Assembly (NCBI RefSeq): GCF_000208865.1
Contig: NC_018387.1
Coordinates: 1,302,001 to 1,366,000 of the forward strand
DNA: 64,000 nucleotides
Reading direction: 5' to 3'
Source of the DNA: Neospora caninum Liverpool
Lineage: Eukaryota > Apicomplexa > Conoidasida > Eucoccidiorida > Sarcocystidae
Position 1 is the stretch's first letter, and every line of letters starts with the position of its first letter. The notes under the pieces are model-generated. The model was not told where the DNA came from and did not search any database. It was given only the letters and a program-made list of their open reading frames with translations. The translations under genes were made by a program, and so were the position numbers. Positions 50,072 through 63,700 of this stretch are shown here, piece by piece.

Positions 50072-53000
50072 GTGCGAAGGGGAGACGGGGGGACACCAGG
50101 AAATCGAGAAAGGCAAGGAGTGGATGACGCGAAAGCGAGATGCGAGTAGCCAAGCGCATCCACGACCTGTGTCGGGCGTCTCGAGGCGAGACATGACACG
50201 CGTTCTTCACTTCTACGCGCGCCCACACTGAAACATGCGTTTTGCTGCGCATGGCTTCGGATTTCTCGCACAAGTTTCCTAGCGACTTTCTCGCCGTGTA
50301 ACGGGCGCGCTCTGCGGGGTCTGGTTAATAGTGCATGCAGGGACGAATGTCCATGTAGAAAAAAGGGAGCGTATGTATATGTCAGAACTGTTTTACCGCT
50401 GTTTTTCTTGTCTTTGTGTGCAGGTACCCCGGAGATGTGGGCGGGCTTTTCGAGACGCTTCTTCGACTTTGGTCTGCAAGTCACTCTGCCTTCGAGTTGG
50501 GTGGAGGTCGTCGACGACTCTGCCCAGGGCCGTGCAGGCCCGCAGCTTCTCCCCTCAGCTTCTTCGCCTCTGGGCAGACTGATTCCAGCCACACTCCTTG
50601 GAAGTACGCCTCGCGCTCCTCCTAGTCCGCTTTGCTCCCCTTCCCAGGTCCCCTTTTTTCTTGGGATATCGCATCCATAGGCCTCAGGGATGACGGATTT
50701 GCCTACACGTGCGCAAGTCTCCTTGTGCATGCACCTATCTGAACGCAGTTGGTGTGCACGTGCTGCGTCTCTCGGGCTGCATCGCGTGAGGCAGAGCTTC
50801 ATCCCCTCAGACGTGTTGACGCGTACACAGGCGCTGAGGCGTTTCTGCGAGTTTGCGTTCATCTGTCATGGTACTGCTCCGTTTCTCCGACCATTGTTTT
50901 GCTCTTGGGTTTCCAGGTGAACTCGTCTCGCCCTCGCCTCTTCTCCCCGCCTCTCTCTCTTCGCCCAGCATCCTCGCGCAGGTCCCCCTCACTTTCGTTC
51001 GTCCCTCCGTTCCGCTCCAAAGTGCTGCGGCCGTCCACCCGCCCGCCTCGGCCTCGGCCTCGGAAATGCGACTTCGACGGCTCTCTGCTTTCTCCTCCTC
51101 GTTCATTTCTCTGTCATCGACAGACCCGCTGCTGGCTTCTGAAGTCGTGGCGCCTGTTGAAGGGAGTAGCGCAGAGCAGAAGAGCTGGGAAGAGGTGTCC
51201 GAGCACCTCCTGCGCTACTTGGAAATCCAGAGCGACCGCAGCGACATGTTGGGTCGGTTCGCCTCTTGCGTTCTCCTCTACGCGTCGCTGCTTCTCGTCT
51301 CTGTCTTCCTCTTCGCGCTCGTCATTGCCCGCAGGATCTTTGAACGGAGACACCAAGCCGCCCTCGAGGCATTTTCAGCGGCGTCCCCGGCCGAAGGCCT
51401 GCAGGACGACGGCCCGACTGAGCGGCCCCAGCAGCCAACCAAGGGGGTTTGGAGATTTCTGCCTGACAAATTCGCCGTCCCCTCGAGTGTGTTGATCTTT
51501 CTCTTCGATTACGGCCTCATCTCTTTCGCCCAAGCGAGTGCAGGTAAAAACCGCGTCCACGTCTCTCCGGGGATGTTCTGTCTACTCGAGTTTCGCCCCC
51601 TGGCTCTTCAGCTTTTCCCACTTTCCATGTGGGTGTCGCTTCTGGTTCTACGCCTCACATCGTTTGCGTCCACGGGCGCTTCGTCTCGTCTGCTCCGATG
51701 ATTTAAGCGTTTCGCTCGCTCGTTTGATCTCCTGAATCACCTCTCCGAGAGACCTGTGTCTCGGATCGCCGGGCCGTTTCACGTCCCTCTTTCCTCGCTC
51801 CCCCCTAGCCGGGGGAGACAGACAAAGAAGCCGGTCTGAATCTTTGCCTGCGGTGTGGTGCTGGTTGAAATAGTAAACTCGCTGGGACGTGAAAGACCTC
51901 TGGAAGCGTTCGACGGTTTATCCCTTCCTCCTCGCCGACTGACATTGTCGCGTTCTCCTCTTCAGGCCTCGCATTTGCGGAGAAGACGTTGTCCCTGAGA
52001 ATCTTCGGCGTCCATTTCTCGCCGTGGTGCCTCTTCACCATCTGTAGCGCCCTCCTGGTCGTGTACCCGATCGGCTACTTGGTCTGGGCCCACAGCACCC
52101 TTCGCTTCCTCAAAAAGTGAGCCAGAGCAGAAACCCTCGTAAACACGAGCGGTGCGCATGCGACCGCAGTGCACCCCTTGCTGGCCTCTCGAGCCTCCAC
52201 TGTACGAGGGGGCGTGCGGGAAGACTGAAACACACGGAAGAAACGCAGGCGACAGGAACAGGCGAGGCAGCACAGTCACGCGAAGGCCAAGAGGGTGACA
52301 CTCTCGGGCCTTCGCGTTTCTCTCCCATCTGTTTGCTTTCTCAGCGCGTTTCCGTGCCTATCCTCCGCCCCTTGGCTCTGTACTGCAGGAAAGTCGTCTT
52401 CTGCTCCGCTTTGCAGAAATACACCGACCGTCGAGTGTACGAGGTCAAGGCACGAATCTCGCGGTTCTCGTTCCTCCCGCCCTTCCTAGCGGAGCTCTGC
52501 TCAGGGTAGGGACGAAAGCCACACACGGACACCTCCTTATCTTTGTGGCCATTGCTCCGGCTGTCTGTGTATCTGTGCCAGGTAGAGCAATCTCGAGTCG
52601 TCTCGCGCCCTATTGTTGTTCAAGTGCCACGTCGCTGTGCAGTTTTGTCTCTTTCGCCGACTCTCTTGATATATTTATGCATGTCTATATATATATATAT
52701 ATATATGACAGTGCGATGGGCTGTATACAGGTTGATCTATTTCTCCCGGTCGGCGAATAATGTTCGCGCCTCCTCGGCTGCATATTGGTATATGCCTTGA
52801 CCGTCTCACCTTCCCATTGTGCACCAATAGCGCCACCTACATATATATATTTATATATTTATATATATATATATATTTATATATTTGTATTAATGTTTTC
52901 TTTATGTGGGTAGAGATTTGCGTGGCCTGTGCCTCACGATTCGTCGAGGCGTGCCGTCTCCGCATGTGTTGCTACCCCGGTGTGCCCCACCGTCACTTCA

Positions 53001-56000
53001 CTTTTTTCTCTCCAGGGAGCTCCGCTCTGTGGCGCCGATCAAGGCGCCGTGTGTGTCGGCGGCGGCTGGCCTCGCTGTGCCGCTCGAGGCGGCCGAGGCG
53101 GACGAAGAAACAGAAGACGAATCGGGCGACTACCACCGCAGCTTTTCGTGCGGCGGTGGGATGGCTTTGACTGGGGACCTATTGGCAAAAGGCCAAGAGC
53201 GTGCGTTGTCTTCGTTCTCCTCGAGCTGTGAAGAACTCAGTGCGAGCTGTGCTCACCACCACGCCTCGTTCTGTTCCGCGTTGCTGCCACCGTGCCTCCG
53301 AGGGCCGGAAGGCGACGCGCAGCGTCCCGAAGGCGCCGAGGCGGGAGGTTTTCCGGAGCCGGAAGAAGTGGGAGAGAGGCCAGGCAGATGCCTCATTATC
53401 CGCGAGGAGCTGGGGGACCAGCGGGGGGCTGCAGGAAACGGCGAAAACGAAGTCCTGCTGCAGCTCGATGGAGAAGCGTACGAAGTCCACGGCTACGAGG
53501 CTGCAAATGCCATTCTCTGCCGAAAGTGGTCGCAGGCGTCTGTTGGACGCGTCAGGTAAGAAAGAAGCGCATGCAGGACGAGCCAGTGAAGACTCACAAA
53601 AGGTGCAGACGCGTTTCGATTTCTAGCCCCCCTTCGGTGTTCCACCTGAAAAACGAGACGTCTTCGGGATACGGGGACTTTCTTCCCTCGCCTCGCTTCG
53701 CGCTTCCATGGTCTGTTCGTCCTTTATTTCTTCCCGGCGGTCGATTACCTGTCTTCCATCTCTGAATAGATCTTCCGTCTTCCTCGTCTGCTCTGTGTCG
53801 TGCCCCCGTGGCCTCACGGCGGCGCGTCTGTCTCCTCTCGGACGGCTTGTCCCTTCGGTCCTGTCCCTCCTTTTCTCCACTTTCGTTCCATTTCTTTCTG
53901 CCCTGTCTCGCAGGGCAGAACGCTCTGTCCTCGCTCGCATTCCCCTCGACTGTTGTGTTTGTGCTGCCTGCAGCGTCAGCATCTCGCGCAGCGGCACCGC
54001 CTTGGGCGCGTCTTCGCGCGCGTCGGTGCTAAACGCTGAGGCCGAGATTCAGCTGGGTCACCTCTCGAGTTTGGCCTGGCTCTCTGCTGGTCTCGGGAAG
54101 CCTCTGCACTTTTGGGCTCCCACGCGAAATCTGCAGCTGAGCTACGCTGACCGCTACGCGCTGCTCCTCCCCCCTTCCGCCAGCGGCTGTCCACGCGCGT
54201 TGCTTCACTTCCTCACCGTTCGCTGCTCGCTGGTTGGCGCCGTCCTCCTCGTGAGTCTGCACTCCGCAGTTGGCGTCTCGTCCTCGGCAGTCTTGGCGCT
54301 GCTGCTCCTCGGCTGCGGCGTGAACGTCGCACTCAACCTTCCGGAGGCTTTGCAGCGGTCCACAGACAGGTGGGAGCGACGCTGCTTCGCGGGCGAGCGG
54401 AGAGCCGGCGGAGAGCCGCTGCCGGCAGCGGCGCGTCGGGAGCTTTTGGGTGACCCTGGAACCACGCGGTTCTTGGGCGGAGATGACGGTCGCGGCGAGG
54501 GAACTGGATTCGTCGCCGTCGCGGAGACGCACCGGGCAGAGATCAAAGAACTCAGGAGGCAGTGGACGCTCTGGAAGTACCGCGGAGACCAAGGCAATGC
54601 TGACCTGGGATGCTGGCTCGCCAGAGTCCACCCTGTCGTGCGCGGGTAAGCGGGCAGCCAGGGGGAAAGCCTGCAGCTTTGTCGGTCCTCGGTGGGCAAA
54701 TCGTCGGCCTCTCGGATTCTCTGCGTTTTCGATCTCCAATCCGTCGCTTTGTCTCACGAGGGTGTCTTCCCTCGTCGCTGCGCCCTCCAGGTGTAGCACG
54801 CGTCCATGCATCCATGCATGCGCCGTTCGTTCTTCTTTCTGACATTCTCCAGGCTCCTGGGGCACCGCTGCTGGCGCAGTGCGCCCGTCCACGTAGCGGC
54901 AGACCTCCTGCGGGGCCTCGTCGGCGCCGAACTGGCGAAGGCGACCCTTCTTCTGCTTCTGTTGAGCTGCAACGACAAGATCGGGGAAGCTCAGCTCCAC
55001 GTCTCTGCAGCGCTCGCGGGAGCCTGCCTGGTGCTCCTCGCTCTGATTCTCCTCTCCACTGAGGAGATCCGGAGGGCGGCGGTCGCCTGGGGGCAATGGT
55101 TCGAAAAACTGAAACTTCAGGTAAGACAGGAGCGCACGAGAGTGCCGCTCCCCCCCCCGAGGTCCGAAGAGCGAGCGGATGACCTGCTTGTGATTTCTCC
55201 ACGATGTGGAATAACCTGGATGTCGAAGGAGATCGAATTCCGACACTAGCAGCTGCCTGAAGCAGTCCACTTCACGCCCAGATACAGAGGAAAGAACGCA
55301 TCGCGGGTTTGCGCTTACTCTTTTTCTTCCTGACCTGGCGGCGCCGGACCAGACAGCAGGAGGGAACACTCGGAGACGCCCGTGGGAGAAGGGAATGGAC
55401 GCGTCGAGGGTGTTCTCGCCCTGCAGTCTCGAGACCTCCCGAGCTGCTTTCCCTTGCTTTTCGCCGTGGTGCGTGTGCAGGCTTTGGTGGGACTGCACAG
55501 AGCCACGGAGGCACTGCGCAACTGGCGATTCTACGCCCACCTTACTTCTTTCTACTGCGGGTGAGGCGGGAGAAAACGGGTCCTCGACAAGGCGCTGTGT
55601 GTCTGTCTGCTGTCTTGTCAAAAGATCCTTGCCACTCCCATGCCTGTGCAGCACTGGCGTGCTGTGCGTCATCCCTTCAGTTTCTTCGTCTCGTAGCCGC
55701 CTTCCTGCGTCCTGTGGCCTCTCATTTTTTTCCGCGCTGTCGTTCCTCGCTGACCCTGTGTGGCGGTGTTTGCTGCTTCGCTCTGGCTCGTCGCCGTACT
55801 CTCCGCCGTACTCTCCGGAATCTTCCCACCTTGTCCTGTTCTCTCTTCTCCAGACTGGCTGCACGGTGGCTGCACGCCATCGTCACGGCCAACCGCCGCA
55901 ACACAAAACCCGACGACTGGCGCTATCCGACAACAGCTCCAGGCTTCATCAACTCTGAAGTGGTGAGGGCGGAAGAAAAGCAAGTCTCTAGACAGGCGGA

Positions 56001-59000
56001 TGGAAGCACTTTCGCATCGGCCTGCCGTAGAAGAGAAGCAAAGAGAAACGGCCACAGAAACGCATGCACACAGCCAGCTTGGAGGGCGCGGTTCTTCCAA
56101 AGGACTACGGCGTGGCCCATCGGGACACACAGGAGCAGCCTCGAACAGCCATTCCTTCCTCTTCAGGACGCCGCGCTTTGCTTCTTCACCCACCGTGCTC
56201 TGGAGGAGGGGCGATCTCACGCGAGCCTTCAGTCCGGTGCGGGGAGCTGGCCTTCGCGTCGTGTTTTCTTCCACAGAAGACGTGGTGTCCAGTTGAGAGA
56301 ACACATCGGCGTTCGGAGCGGCAAGCTTAACTCCGTCGTCCCTCCAGTCGTTGCACTTTACCAGCTGCGTGTCATCATGCGGGAGGCTGCCCGTTCTGTT
56401 TCTGCGGGGGGGGGGGGGGGGGGTGGCGCTAGCAAAGCGTAATGCGCCTGGCTGAAGAATCTTTCCAAGGCAAGGCGCCGCTCTCCTTTGGGTTTCGCAG
56501 AATCTCCCAGTGCAGCAGCTGCACGTCGTCGCGCCAGAGACCGGCCTTCTTTTCCACGCGCGTGCCCCACAAGCGCCCTCTGTGACGTCGACGGCCAAGA
56601 CGAGGTTCTTGTCCTCAGTGACATCCCTGCTTTTCCCAAAGGCTTCGAACGCCACCGACTACACTCCACTCACAGCGAATGGAGAAACCATGTGAGACTC
56701 GTGGATGCCAGGGAAAGTGAAATGACGTCGAGCTTCGCGGCCCTCTTTCTGTACATGGATCACCGCGTTTCGTTTTTCTCCTTTGTCTGCACGGTTTTGA
56801 TATTCTTTACTTCTCTAATATCTGCCGTTTCTTCTTCATAAAGCAAACTCTGCATACGCCCGTCTTTCTTCTACCCATCTGCGACAGCGACTGTCGCAAA
56901 CACTTCCCCTAGGTTCTTGCCGGGTCACAGGAACCTGGCCCTCGGCTTCCGTGTTCCGCTGCTTGCTCGTCTCGTTCGCTGCTTCCTTCATTCCGTCCTT
57001 CTGTTTCTGTCGGCGCCCTTCCCTTTTCTGTCCTTTCGTTTCCTCAAGCGGCGTCGCCCTTTCCCTTTCCATTGCTTCAGCGATGTGTCCAGCGTTTCCG
57101 CCTCCGTGCCTCTCCGCAAGCGCCTGGTTCGCCTCGGGCCTGTGCCGCAGAGCCACGTCGAGGCTCAGCTCCCTGTCCAGATCGATGCCTCGAGCCTCCT
57201 GGAGAGTCTTCAGGGCTCCGCCCAGAGCACCTGCGCGGGCCAGCTGGTGGCCACGATTCAGGTGCGTGTCTGCGTCTCTCCACTGTTTTTAAAAAAGAGA
57301 CAAAACCCCACACTTCGTCCTGCAGCAAACCGGGGCCCCGTGGCGTGCACGCCAGCATGTGGCGTTGTGTGCTAGCTATCGCCGTGCTTCGTTTCCACAC
57401 TCAAATTTGATCCGATTAAAACAGGAGAGTCTCTGGTGCGTTGACCTGCGTATGTTTCCTGGAGCTTTCATGTTCACCTCTTTTTCTCCCCTCGCTTTCA
57501 GCGTCGTCCGCCTTCCTTGGTGCCTTCTGGTTGGCCCCATTCTGTCGTCTTGCCTCTCGTCTTAACCTTTATCGCCTTCTCCCTCTCCTTTCCTCGCAGG
57601 TCGTGCACAGACCCAGCTACCGCTACCCCCTGTACGATAAGGCGTTTTCTCCCCTTTCCTCCTTCTTGGCGATGGCGGAGCCGAGGTACTCCCGCGCGTG
57701 GCTGCGGGCCCTGAACACAACAAGGCACTTCTCGCCTTCCCGCGCAGAGACCGACTCGTATCTTTCGCTGTACACGGACGAGTCGCTCGTGCCTCCGAGT
57801 GGACGCAGCCTCCGCGGCGGCTTGCATCTGTCGCAGGAGGAAGAGGAGCGGGCTCGGACGCAGGCTCCCGAGGCCGCCCTCGAAAAGGTCGCCGCGGTCG
57901 TCCGCCTGGAGGCGTGGGGCGGGCGGAGACAGCTGCGGATCCTCTCCGACCGCATTCGCCTCGCGCACACCTACCGCGTGTCGCCGGTGGAAAAGCGGCT
58001 ACCCGAGACCTCCGCGGCAGCCAGCGCCGAGGAGATCGACGGAGAAGTCGCCGAGTGCCTCACCAGCGGCCGCCTCGAAGTGACGCTCCCGCTAGGAGAG
58101 AAACCCGACTTGAGAGGAGACATCCACGTCGTCCCACAGGGCGCCTTGCCTGCACACTTCGTCATCACCCCAGATACGGTACGAGAGGATGCAAAGAGAA
58201 CAATCGAAAAGGTGGAAAGGGCCGGGACCCTGGCAGACGCACTTTGTTCGCTTTTTCGGCCTTCACCCTTTGGCGCTTTACCGCTTCCGGGGTCGCCAGC
58301 CGCGTCCAAACGTCGCGTGTTGGCTGGGCTTCAGCGGCATTGCCCGCCCGTCAACGTAGGCCCTGCCTCACCTTCTTTCCCTGTTCAGGTGGCTGTTCAC
58401 TACGACGAATCGCTGAACCGAGTGCTTCTCAAGCACCGCCAACTGCAGAGAGGAACACGCTACGCCACTCGCTTCTTCTCCAGGTACAGCACAACAAGAG
58501 GAACACACAGGCATCTATATATAAATGTATATACGTAAATTTGTGTTTGCACGGATGCATGCACACTGGGTATGTAGATATACATGTGTGTATGCATAGA
58601 TGTCGAGAAGTGGATACACGCCTCGACTGTTGTCGAGTGCATGGATATTCAAATAAGTAGGTATACATTCCTGTATATAAACGACTGGGTTGATTTTTGG
58701 TCCTGCAACTTTGCTCCGCGTTCGCTTTTATTGCGCCTGTGTCTTTTTTGTGCATTCTCTCTTCTCTCGCGCTTTAGGCGGGCCATGGCCCCGCCTCCGT
58801 CGGCCCGCGTGCAGGCAACAGAGAAGGGTCGCCTTCTTGTCCCTCTGCAGGGTAGCGCCCTTCCCGACCTCGACAACTTCCTGCTGGTTCTTTCCCCTGA
58901 AGAGGAGCCAGGGGTGGGCCTCGTCGTGGACCCAGCCCTCACAGATGTAAGCCCCCGTTTAAAAGCCGGTCCCCCGACTAGGAATACATCTGTGTCCTTG

Positions 59001-60667
59001 AACGCATAGAGACACTGAGCATCTCTGTTACCTCTGGACCCACGTATGGTGACATGTCGCGAGGGGTGCTTCGCTTCGCGCGGTCTGCGCTTCGGCTGTT
59101 CTCAGGCTCACATCTGCTTCGTTCCCGCTCTTCGTCCCCCGCCTCGCTCTGCCTCGGTTCTCGGCCTCTCGAACGACCAGGGAAAGTCGGACGCTGCGGA
59201 CCACTCCGGGGGCGACGTCAGCACTTTAGCCCGCAGCTGCACGCGCATGCTCTTTCGTGCCTTAGGCGGCGAAGAAGACGAAGCCGCTTTCTTGCCTCCT
59301 CTACCATGCACGATCCTCGCGGAGCTGTCAGGCGATCCAGACGAGGAGGCCGAAAGCAGCGGGAGAAGCGACGAGGGACTGGGAAACTTCAGAGTGGAGC
59401 CCAAGTGAGCTGTGCGACGAGGCAAAGGGTCACAGAGGGACCGCGGGCTCTCGCCCTTCATACATGCACGCATGTTTATGGATCACAAATGAATACGGAA
59501 GGAGTCCAGCTGACTCGCATTCGTACGCTGGATGGATTTCGTCGATATGCATTTACGCACATCTAGGTATATATATATATATATATATATATTTATGTAT
59601 ATATAAATGCATGGCAACGACACACTGGAGAGGCCAGAGGCTTTGTTTCAGTCTTCCTGGCTTATGCGCACGCAGGCAGAAACTACCGGGTGCCTGTCCC
59701 TACACATGCTTCGGTTCCTTTTTCGATCCTACATATATCACGAACGAGAAAGCCACGCTGGGATGTCTGCGTCTGTGTTTTCGCGCTTTGATCCTTTTCG
59801 ATTCGCAGCTACAAATCGCAACGCCTGGTCTTCGCCGCGGAGCTGAACGAGAGAGATGCGCTCTTGCAAGACCTGCTGGCGAACGGAGTTGCCGCGTTGC
59901 CCACTGTGGCGGAGGCGGTCTTGTCCTCGTCGGAGCTCACGTCTTTCTTCGCTGACCGGGGAATTGTAAGAAAACCGGCACAATGCGTCTTTTGAGGCTT
60001 CTCTGGCTCTAGGACGGTGTCTCCGGAGATGTATGGGGGTCGAAAGCAAAGGCCTCTTTCAGAAGGTTTTTCTGCGTTTCGCTTTCTGCTCTGAGGAGTT
60101 GTGGCCTTCCCGGCGGAAGAAAGCTCGTGGCAGAAACAGACGAAACCTCAGACCGAGGGTTTCGCGCCTAAAAGCGTGTACCGTAACACAGGCTTTCGTA
60201 GGCTCGTGCGCTGCCGAGCTTCTCGTTCTTGCGGTTCCTTTCCCTTCGGCTTCTCACGCAAGTGGTGGCTCTTCTCTTACCCTGGCCTTTCCAGCACACG
60301 AACGGAGAAAGCAGTTGGATCAACCCACTGACGGACACCGAGCACTGTGCCGTCAGGGAGTACTCTCGGGAACTCGTCCACGTGAAAGCCTCTCTGATTG
60401 ACCACCTGGCCGCTTGCATTGACAAGGAAATCCGCTATTTCCAAATGGTACGAAGGCACGCAACCAGCACGAGATCCATTTACCGCGCTCCGCAAACTTC
60501 TCGACGCGAACACGTCCCTAGATCCGGGTCGCGCGTATCAAGACAATTCGAAGAGACGCCCATGACGTGGGCCTTCCATGGCAACGCGATGTCTCCAGAT
60601 GGGGAATGCAGCAAGCGAGACCTCAGTCCTAGACTTCCTGCCGCCCGTACAGGCAGATATACCTAAA

Positions 60668-60711
<44 letters not shown>

Positions 60712-63700
60712 CGTAGACCGGCAAACATGTACATGTATTCAATCATGCCTTTCTCCTCCTGAATGGCGTCTGCTGTTAGTATGAGTCTTGAGAAAAGTGT
60801 GCCTCCAACGGGGAGAAGACACTTTTGAAGCTCCTGTTTCCTGTTAAGCTGCTCGAAGCACTGCGCGCCGAGAGATATTCTCAAGGCATTTGACGCGCAT
60901 AGAGCATCCAAGACTCTTTGCTTGCATCTGCGTATGTACTTTGTGTATATTTGACCGTACGGCCGCCCACATGTGTCTTGTGGCAATCTGGGTTCAGGTG
61001 GTTAAAGACCTAGAGACGCTGGAAAAGATGCAGAACGACGCAATCCTTCGCGGAGCTGTGCAAGAGCATGATGAGGCGATCAAGGTATGCAGACAGAGCT
61101 GAGAAACGGAGGAGCCATTGAGGACAATGCTTCTTAGCCCGTGCCTGTTTTTGCGCTGTGAACCGAAGCGGAGAAATGGGATGAGGTGAGGGCCCGTTGC
61201 ACGCTTCTTTCTTTCCTAGTTTGCTGTCGACCCCTTGTGTCTCTCCTCTGTTCAGATGGGCAAGAGTCTCGAGGAGCTCTCCTTCCTCAACACGAGAATG
61301 GAGCGTGTGAGGCAAGACCGCTACTCGCCCCGCTTCTTCCGGTCCGTCCCGTTCCCCCTCGAGCTGGCGGGTTCAGCCATTGCTCTCAAGGTGAGAAGGA
61401 TGTAATACCTTCGTCGGCCGTCGCTCTGTTTCTCAACCTCCTGCTCTGCAGTCGGAGTCTCTCTGGCTTGTCTGGCGGCAGAATGTTCAGCTGCGCCGGC
61501 GAACAACCCGCAAGTAAAGTGGATTTCCTTCCTTCGTCCTTTTTCACGCCGACTCTCCCGGAAGCCTTTCCTTCCTGGGGTCTGGTGATGTCGGTTTTGG
61601 GATGACCGGTGTCTTGGGGGGAGCCGACGAGACGAACGGTTCGGTTTTCTTTCGGCCCCCGCCTTTTCTTTTCAGCCGCGTCTCGCAGACCAAATGAGGA
61701 AATGGGAAGAGCAGCTGGGCCTGTGGCTCACAGGCGAGATTGGCGCAACGACAGAAGACGCCCCAAAGGGCGGTCCGGGCCGCCTGGAAGCGGCTGTTGA
61801 TAACATTCTTCAGCAGGTAAAAAGCTGTTTCTGGGTCTTTGTGGTGACTCCTACATCGGCCACCCTTTCTCTCGTGTTCTTGCGAGCCCTCCTCCACCTC
61901 AGTCTTTCGCATCCACCGCTTCTGCCTCGCGCTTCCTCCTCGGCTTCTTATCCGCATTTTGTCCACGGGTACCTCGACTCCGCCGTTTCCTTTGTCTCCT
62001 GCACTATGCTGACGAAGACAAGCTTCGAGTTTGTATTTCTCGCTCTTCTCGCCGTTTCCCCTCCCGCCGTCTTCTACACCACTTTCTCTGCGACGGTAGC
62101 TCTTTCCCTTTTGGTTCTTCCCTTTTTTGCCCGCCTCAGCCCCTCCACGTGTTGCGGCGCTGTGTCTCTTCTCGCCCTTTGCAGGTATACACGTGTTTCT
62201 ACTCGCGATCTCCGCCAATGACTCATTCCCGCGCAGCGGCCGCCTCGCCGTCTTTCGCCTCGCCGTCCCCCCCCCCAGTTCTTCACTTCGTAGCCAGTAG
62301 CCAGACGCTCTGTGGCGGGCCCTCGACCTGGCGACCCGACCCCCTGCCTGCTCACGCGGCCTTTGTCCAGCTCTGGGAACGAGTTGAAGAAGAAGGCGAA
62401 GCAACGGAGAGAGCTGTGTGGATTCCGTGCTTTCTCAAGCTCACTGTGAGCTTCATATGCAGACGCGTGTATCTTCTGGTCGATCCCCATTGCCAGGCGT
62501 GCATGCAGGCATTTCCGAGTTATATATGAACAGATGCATGAACCACCGAGAGTTTCGGGTCTTCTTCAAAGTGGGGAACGTAGTGACAGTGCACGAGCTG
62601 TTGGGAAGGTCCAGTCCTTGCGCTGACGTGTTGACAGACAGCCCAGAGTCACGCCATACACAGTATTCTTACATATACGAATACATAGTGGTACTGGAGT
62701 GTACGTGCAAGCAAATCTAGGCCTTCCACCTTTTTATTTATTCATATATTTCGGTGCATCTTTTTGTAAACTCCTCTGTGTACACATATGTATATAGTTG
62801 TAGTGTACGTTACCTTGGGTGTGTGTGTGGTGTTGTTTGGCACCGCTGCTCTCGTTTCTGTTCAGGCCTCGGCTCTTCAATTTGTGTTCCCGCACTTCAT
62901 CGCGCGATCCCTAGACTCGCCAGCGCGGCCAGAGCGCCGGTTCCTCCCGCTACAGTTCGTCAAGCTCTGCGACTTGTCAGCCTCGGCGCCGTCGACTCTG
63001 GACAGCGAGCACGCGTGGGCAGTCGGCGCAGCGCGGTCGGGCAAGCACGAGGAAGATGAATTTCCCCACCTCAGGACGCAGAACCTGCGGATGCAGTTCA
63101 CCACCGTCGAGGCCCACGAGGCGTCAACCACCGCCGAGAACGTAAGTTTCCCGCGAGAGACGCGAAAGTCGCGATGCAGTCGCGATTTAACAGAAAAAAC
63201 GGGCAAAGGGAAGGGCCGCTGCCAGTGCGCTGCGGGCGCACGGGTTGGGATGGAAGAACCGGAAGAGGCCCACAGTTCGAGACAGTCCAGCCTTCGCTCG
63301 GTGCACGGCGCACTCTACGCGGGTTTAGGTCCAGGCGGCGAGTGTGGACACGGCAATGCAGAAGAGGGCCAGGGGAGGAAAGGAAGAAGAAACGAAGCGA
63401 CGCCGGGGACCGGTAGGGTTTGCGTTCCCTCGCTTTTCTGAAACTCGAGATGGGTTTTGCCGCTGTCTTCTCTTTCCAGTCGTCGACCCGCGTCCTGCCA
63501 GCTGACCACCTTACTCTCGCCGGTTCCGCTGCTTCGCGCAAGTTCTTCTTCTTTTCTTCGAAAGACGCGACATCTCTGGTCTCGGTTCGGACCTCGACGC
63601 GGCACTTGGCGATGTGGCAAACGATGCTCGTCGGGGCGGAAATGCACAAGCCGAAACAACTCATTGAAGGGTAAAGCAAACGTCCAAACGCCGCGCATAT

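Larger units (their letters stand above)
49715..55120 (+). other. Membrane-spanning region of the giant protein
   Basis: Hydrophobic segments likely to span the membrane: around residues 740-768 (VHAFAGAGWLAIAK then FVAITAAI), about 945-967 (CVLLYASLLLVSVFLFALVI), about 1015-1035 (SSVLIFLFDYGLISF), about 1060-1080 (FTICSALLVVYPIGYLVW), two in exon 10 (LVGAVLLVSLHSAVGV and VLALLLLGCGVNVAL), and two in exon 11 (ATLLLLLLSC and AGACLVLLALILLS). Between the fourth and fifth of these, exon 9 codes a polar, acidic and Cys-rich loop (DEETEDESGDYH; CEELSASCAHHHASFC). Roughly eight or nine spans in total. Confidence 0.6.
56501..63670 (+). other. C-terminal region of the giant protein
   Basis: Exons 14-27, residues about 1684-2711. 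No transmembrane segment is clear except LLARLVRCFLHSVLLFLSA in exon 15, which may be an unspliced intron. Exons 16-19 are beta-rich with bursts of Arg and Gly. Exons 20-24 are helical, with a charged region likely to form a coiled coil (KDLETLEKMQNDAILRG, LEELSFLNTRMERVRQD). Exons 25-27 return to beta-rich sequence. A cytosolic location is guessed from the even number of spans upstream; it is not shown. Confidence 0.5.

Noticed and set aside
55669..56655. Long open frame on - (328 codons)
   Set aside because: It is antisense to phase-consistent exons 13 and 14 of the giant gene, covers the poly-G tract as a Pro run, and has no motif.
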